A DNA stretch of 64,000 bases, from the NCBI RefSeq assembly GCF_003258365.1, contig NZ_QHKM01000004.1:62001-126000 (forward strand), in the 5' to 3' direction. Origin of the DNA: Hymenobacter edaphi. GTDB lineage: Bacteria > Bacteroidota > Bacteroidia > Cytophagales > Hymenobacteraceae. Every line of letters begins with the position of its first letter. The stretch's first letter is position 1. This document shows, piece after piece, positions 60,543 to 64,000 of the stretch. Made by a program: the position numbers and the translations under genes. The notes beneath the pieces were generated by a model. It was not told the origin of the DNA. It ran no database searches and saw nothing but the letters and a program-made list of their open reading frames with translations.

Positions 60543-62498
60543 ATGTGTGGAATCACCGGACTCTTCGCCTTTTCTGATTCAGGACGTTCCTCGCTGGCGG
60601 GGCTGCAAGCGTCCACCGACGCCATTGTGAGCCGCGGGCCCGACTCGCAGGGGCACTTTGTGTACGACCAGTGCGGCCTGGGCTTCCGCCGCCTCGCCAT
60701 CCTCGACCTCTCGGCCGACGGCAACCAGCCGATGACCGACGAATCAGGGCGCTACACCATCGTCTTCAACGGGGAAATCTTCAACTTCCGCGAGCTGCGG
60801 GCCAAGCTGCAGAAGAAGGGCTACACCTTTAAGTCGCACACCGACACGGAGGTTATCCTGAAGCTCTACATCACCGAAGGCCGCGGCTTCCTGAAAAAGC
60901 TCAACGGCTTTTTCGGCCTGGCCATCTTCGACAAAGAGGAAAACACGCTCTTCATTGCGCGGGACCGGATGGGCGTGAAGCCCCTGCTGGTGTACCGCGA
61001 CGAGGACAAGCTGATGTTTGCCTCCGAGATGAAGTCGCTGCTGGCCCTCGGAGTGCCGCGCAAGCTCGACTACGCCGCCCTCAGCCACTACCTGCAGCTG
61101 AACTACATCCCGGGCCCGGCCACCATCTTCAAGGGCGTGAAGAAATTGCTGCCCGGCCATTACCTTTTCATTAAGGCCGATGGCAAGGTGGTGCGCAAGC
61201 GCTGGTACAAGATTCCGTACGACCCGAAGAAAGTCGCCAAAAACAAGCTCAGCTACGAGCAGCAGCAAGCCAAGCTGGTGGAGCTGATGGACGCCTCCGT
61301 GGCGCGCCGCCTCGTGGCCGACGTGCCCCTGGGCTCCTTCCTGAGCGGTGGCATCGATTCGTCGGTGGTGACGGCGCTGGCCGCCAAGCACACCCCGCAC
61401 CTGAACACGTTCAGCATTGGCTTCAAGGACGAGCCCTTCTTCGACGAGACGAAGTACGCCAACTTGGTGGCCAAGATGCACAAGACCGAGCACACGGTCT
61501 TCTCGCTGACCAACAACGACATCTACGAGCACCTCTTCGACGTGCTCGACTACCTCGACGAGCCGTTTGCCGACTCCTCGGCCCTGGCCGTGTACATCCT
61601 CAGCAAGCGCACCCGCGAGAAAGTCACCGTGGCCCTCTCGGGCGACGGGGCCGACGAAATGTTTGCCGGCTACAACAAGCACATGGGCGAGTGGCAGGTG
61701 CGCCACCCCGATTGGAAAGCCGAGGCCGTCACGGGCCTGAACCTGCTCTGGGACGCCTTGCCGAAGTCGCGCAACTCCTTCCTGGGCAACAAGGTGCGGC
61801 AGTTTCAGCGCTTCTCGCGCGGCATGCTGGCCGGGCCCAAGGACCGGTACTGGGACTGGGCCACCTTCGTCAACGAGAAGGATGCCCGCAACCTGCTCAG
61901 CCCCGATGCCCGCCGCAAGGTCAACAAGAAGCTGGCCGACAAGCGCCGCAAGGACATCCTGGAGGACATTCACGCCGACGGCGACCTGAACGAGGTGCTG
62001 CTCACGGACATGCACCTGGTGCTGCCCTACGACATGAACGCCAAGGTGGATCTGATGAGCATGGCCAACTCCCTGGAGGTGCGCAGCCCGTTTCTGGACT
62101 ACAACGTGGTGAACTTCGCCTTCTCGCTGCCCGTCGAAAGCAAAGTCAACGCGCAGATCAAGAAGCGCATCGTGCAGGACGCCTTCCGGCCCATGCTGCC
62201 CGAAGAGCTGTACAAGCGCCCCAAGCACGGCTTCGAGGTGCCGCTGCTGAAGTGGTTCCGCAACGAGCTGCGCCCGCTCATCGAGGACGACCTGCTCTCC
62301 GACGGCTTCGTGGAAGCCCAGGGCATTTTCTCCGTGGATGCCGTGCGCGCGCTCAAGCAGCAGCTGTTCTCGCGCAACCCCGGCGACGTGCACGCCCGCA
62401 TCTGGGCGCTCATCGTGTTCCAGCACTGGTGGAAGCGCCACATGAATCCAGTAAAATCAACTCTTCAAGCATCTTCTGCGCAACATTTTCCTTCCTAA
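60543..62498 (+). CDS. asnB: asparagine synthase (glutamine-hydrolysing)
   Basis: A 651-residue class II amidotransferase. The ATG at 60543 is fixed by the need for Cys2 as N-terminal nucleophile ([10 protein letters not shown]); an earlier in-frame start would bury it. The synthetase domain has the PP-loop FLSGGIDSS and [12 protein letters not shown]. It converts aspartate plus glutamine to asparagine, but homologues at the head of polysaccharide loci often amidate sugars or other acids instead. Its TAA overlaps the next ATG by one base (TAATG). Confidence 0.92.
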   Translation: MCGITGLFAFSDSGRSSLAGLQASTDAIVSRGPDSQGHFVYDQCGLGFRRLAILDLSADGNQPMTDESGRYTIVFNGEIFNFRELRAKLQKKGYTFKSHTDTEVILKLYITEGRGFLKKLNGFFGLAIFDKEENTLFIARDRMGVKPLLVYRDEDKLMFASEMKSLLALGVPRKLDYAALSHYLQLNYIPGPATIFKGVKKLLPGHYLFIKADGKVVRKRWYKIPYDPKKVAKNKLSYEQQQAKLVELMDASVARRLVADVPLGSFLSGGIDSSVVTALAAKHTPHLNTFSIGFKDEPFFDETKYANLVAKMHKTEHTVFSLTNNDIYEHLFDVLDYLDEPFADSSALAVYILSKRTREKVTVALSGDGADEMFAGYNKHMGEWQVRHPDWKAEAVTGLNLLWDALPKSRNSFLGNKVRQFQRFSRGMLAGPKDRYWDWATFVNEKDARNLLSPDARRKVNKKLADKRRKDILEDIHADGDLNEVLLTDMHLVLPYDMNAKVDLMSMANSLEVRSPFLDYNVVNFAFSLPVESKVNAQIKKRIVQDAFRPMLPEELYKRPKHGFEVPLLKWFRNELRPLIEDDLLSDGFVEAQGIFSVDAVRALKQQLFSRNPGDVHARIWALIVFQHWWKRHMNPVKSTLQASSAQHFPS

Positions 62499-63262
62499 TG
62501 AATCATACCTCTACGGCCGACATTCAAGCCGCTCCGGTGCAATTTCCGCCGCGTAAGCTCAGTATTGTCGTTCCTGCCTACAACGAAGGCCCCACTATTC
62601 ACTTGATTTTGGATCATGTGAAAGCTGTGCAGCTCATCGGTAATCTGGAAAAGGAAGTTATTATCGTCAATGATTGCTCCAAAGATGATACGGAGGCTGC
62701 TATCGAGCGTTATATCAATCTTAATCCTGAGTTGCCGATTCGCTATTTGAAGCACGAGATTAATCAAGGAAAAGGGGCAGCCCTTCACACGGGTATTCGG
62801 CATGCCACGGGTGATTATGTCATTATTCAGGATGCTGACTTAGAGTACGACCCGGAGGAATATAATGTATTGCTAAGGCCGATTATGCGTGGAATGGCTG
62901 ATGTAGTATATGGGTCGCGCTTTATGGGTGGTCGACCGCACCGTATTCTGTTTTTCTGGCATAGCATTGGTAATAAGTGGCTGACGATGGCCTCTAATGC
63001 CTTTACTAATCTGAATTTGACGGATATGGAAACTTGCTACAAACTATTCCGTCGAGATATTATACAAGGGCTAAAACTTGAAGAAAATCGTTTTGGTTTT
63101 GAGCCAGAAGTAACGGCTAAAGTAGCTAAGGTGCCTAATGTGCGTATTTATGAGGTGGGCATCAGCTATTATGGCCGTACTTATGCTGAAGGAAAGAAAA
63201 TTGGTTGGCGAGACGGATTTCGTGCCATTTATTGCATTCTGAAATACGGCCTGTTTTCGTAA
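62498..63262 (+). CDS. family 2 glycosyltransferase, dolichol-phosphate-mannose-synthase-like
   Basis: A 254-residue GT-A enzyme with [35 protein letters not shown] (nucleotide-binding Asp) and the [11 protein letters not shown] metal-binding block, as in enzymes that load a sugar on to undecaprenyl or dolichyl phosphate. There is no C-terminal membrane pair, so it is probably soluble or peripherally bound. It overlaps asnB by one base. Codon use is distinctly more AT-rich than asnB. It probably supplies a lipid-linked sugar to the membrane protein that follows. Confidence 0.88.
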   Translation: MNHTSTADIQAAPVQFPPRKLSIVVPAYNEGPTIHLILDHVKAVQLIGNLEKEVIIVNDCSKDDTEAAIERYINLNPELPIRYLKHEINQGKGAALHTGIRHATGDYVIIQDADLEYDPEEYNVLLRPIMRGMADVVYGSRFMGGRPHRILFFWHSIGNKWLTMASNAFTNLNLTDMETCYKLFRRDIIQGLKLEENRFGFEPEVTAKVAKVPNVRIYEVGISYYGRTYAEGKKIGWRDGFRAIYCILKYGLFS

Positions 63263-63339
63263 GAAGTAGCAGTTTTTGCCTAATGCTGATTGGGTGAGGA
63301 TTGCTGCTTCTGTGTACTCATAGTATTGCTTCGCTGTTC

Positions 63340-64000
63340 ATGCCCATAATTATTGAAAATAGCCGAGCCCAAGGCCTTTACGTACGTCTGCTTACGCTAT
63401 GCGTAGTTTTGGTAGTGCTGGCCCGCTTGTTTTTCATCGGCGAGGGCACTATGGCCTTTCCAGACGAGACGCGCTACCAAAGCTCTCTAATAGCCGCGAA
63501 AAGCCTGCTTAATGGAAATTGGCAGACTTTTGCTGCAAAAGTTACTAGTACTTCTGGGCGCCCTGGTGACGCTTTTGTTCGATTGGTACCAGCCCTGTTA
63601 CAGAATGCTGCCTATACGGCGTTTGGTTTGAATCTAAATAGTCCAGATTCTCTCATGATTCCAGTTATAATTAACTGGTTGGTATTGATAGTCTCTGCCT
63701 ATATTTTTTATAAGGTCGCTCACCTCTTACTGCGGAGTGAGTTGTTAGGTGTGATGGCTACGCTGATATACGCTGGGTTGATCAATACCAACGTGTATAT
63801 GCGACATGTACTGCCATACGATTTTGCTATGTGCTTAATGTTATATGTATTGTATACTGTGTTAAGGCAAAAGCAGCAGGGCCGTGCTTGGAACTATGCT
63901 TTCTTTGCCAAGGTTGGGTTTATCTCTGTTTTTTTAATTACCGTTTATCCAGGATTTTATATGGCTCCCTTTATTGTGCTGGCTGTATTGCTGGATGATC
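63340..64000 (+). CDS. multi-pass membrane protein, GT39-like (3' end outside window)
   Basis: An open frame from ATG 63340 to the window edge gives 220 residues without a stop. At least four hydrophobic segments are visible (starting LLTLCVVLVVLARLFF). After the first comes FPDETRYQSSLIAAKSLL, which resembles the periplasmic acidic DE motif of PMT/GT39-type transferases that use lipid-linked sugars. It is 77 bp downstream of the family 2 glycosyltransferase and shares its AT-rich codon use. Confidence 0.7.
   Translation, partial: MPIIIENSRAQGLYVRLLTLCVVLVVLARLFFIGEGTMAFPDETRYQSSLIAAKSLLNGNWQTFAAKVTSTSGRPGDAFVRLVPALLQNAAYTAFGLNLNSPDSLMIPVIINWLVLIVSAYIFYKVAHLLLRSELLGVMATLIYAGLINTNVYMRHVLPYDFAMCLMLYVLYTVLRQKQQGRAWNYAFFAKVGFISVFLITVYPGFYMAPFIVLAVLLDD

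Overview
The window reads as chromosomal DNA of a high-GC member of the Bacteroidota, most likely Hymenobacter or a close relative in the Cytophagales. The support is an IPExxxVDY-family gene beside acpP-fabF-rnc, promoters of the TTG / TAnnTTTG type, secreted proteins with type IX secretion (T9SS) type A sorting domains, PorV-like and Oar-like outer-membrane proteins, an S46 dipeptidyl-peptidase and DUF3857 proteins. No phage, plasmid, CRISPR array or intact insertion sequence was recognised. The genus is an inference from gene content.

Layout. 1-7.5 kb: housekeeping block (IPExxxVDY protein, acpP, fabF, rnc, nadE, an ECF sigma factor with a small membrane partner, lgt). 7.7-13.1 kb: fbaA, a beta-propeller-like lipoprotein, yidD and an S46 peptidase; a degenerate 21-bp tandem repeat lies between yidD and the lipoprotein. 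13.2-21.5 kb: envelope and secretion genes (PorV-like barrel, helix-hairpin-helix outer-membrane protein, unknown secreted protein, large T9SS zinc metalloprotease, and a small protein that duplicates only the protease's propeptide). 21.9-30 kb: four consecutive DUF3857/transglutaminase-like genes on the minus strand; three have lost the catalytic Cys and His and one keeps them. 30.1-34.8 kb: MFS and ABC exporters and two small lipoproteins. 34.9-40.1 kb: a xanthine dehydrogenase cluster (small/FAD subunit, molybdopterin subunit, XdhC). 40.2-47.7 kb: lipoproteins, membrane and glycosyltransferase proteins, an AT-rich DUF3592 gene and a HEAT-repeat/cyclophilin lipoprotein. 47.8-53.6 kb: a T9SS beta-helix protein, a cupin, serine acetyltransferase plus cysteine synthase, and tRNA-Ala(GGC). 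53.7-60.4 kb: an Oar-like TonB receptor, an NlpC/P60 lipoprotein, a GlcD-type oxidase and an acyl-CoA-binding protein. 60.5-64 kb: asnB, a family 2 glycosyltransferase and a truncated membrane protein. These look like the start of a surface-polysaccharide locus, and base composition drops sharply after asnB.

Points worth a second look: (i) long, nearly perfect inverted-repeat elements that fill the gap between convergent genes from stop codon to stop codon; (ii) several families of palindromic intergenic repeats; (iii) the 21-bp array followed by a terminator 19 bp upstream of a start codon; (iv) the stand-alone protease propeptide; (v) the array of three catalytically dead and one Cys-bearing DUF3857 proteins; (vi) a recurring TACCTTTGC promoter element, sometimes so close to the ATG that the mRNA would be leaderless.
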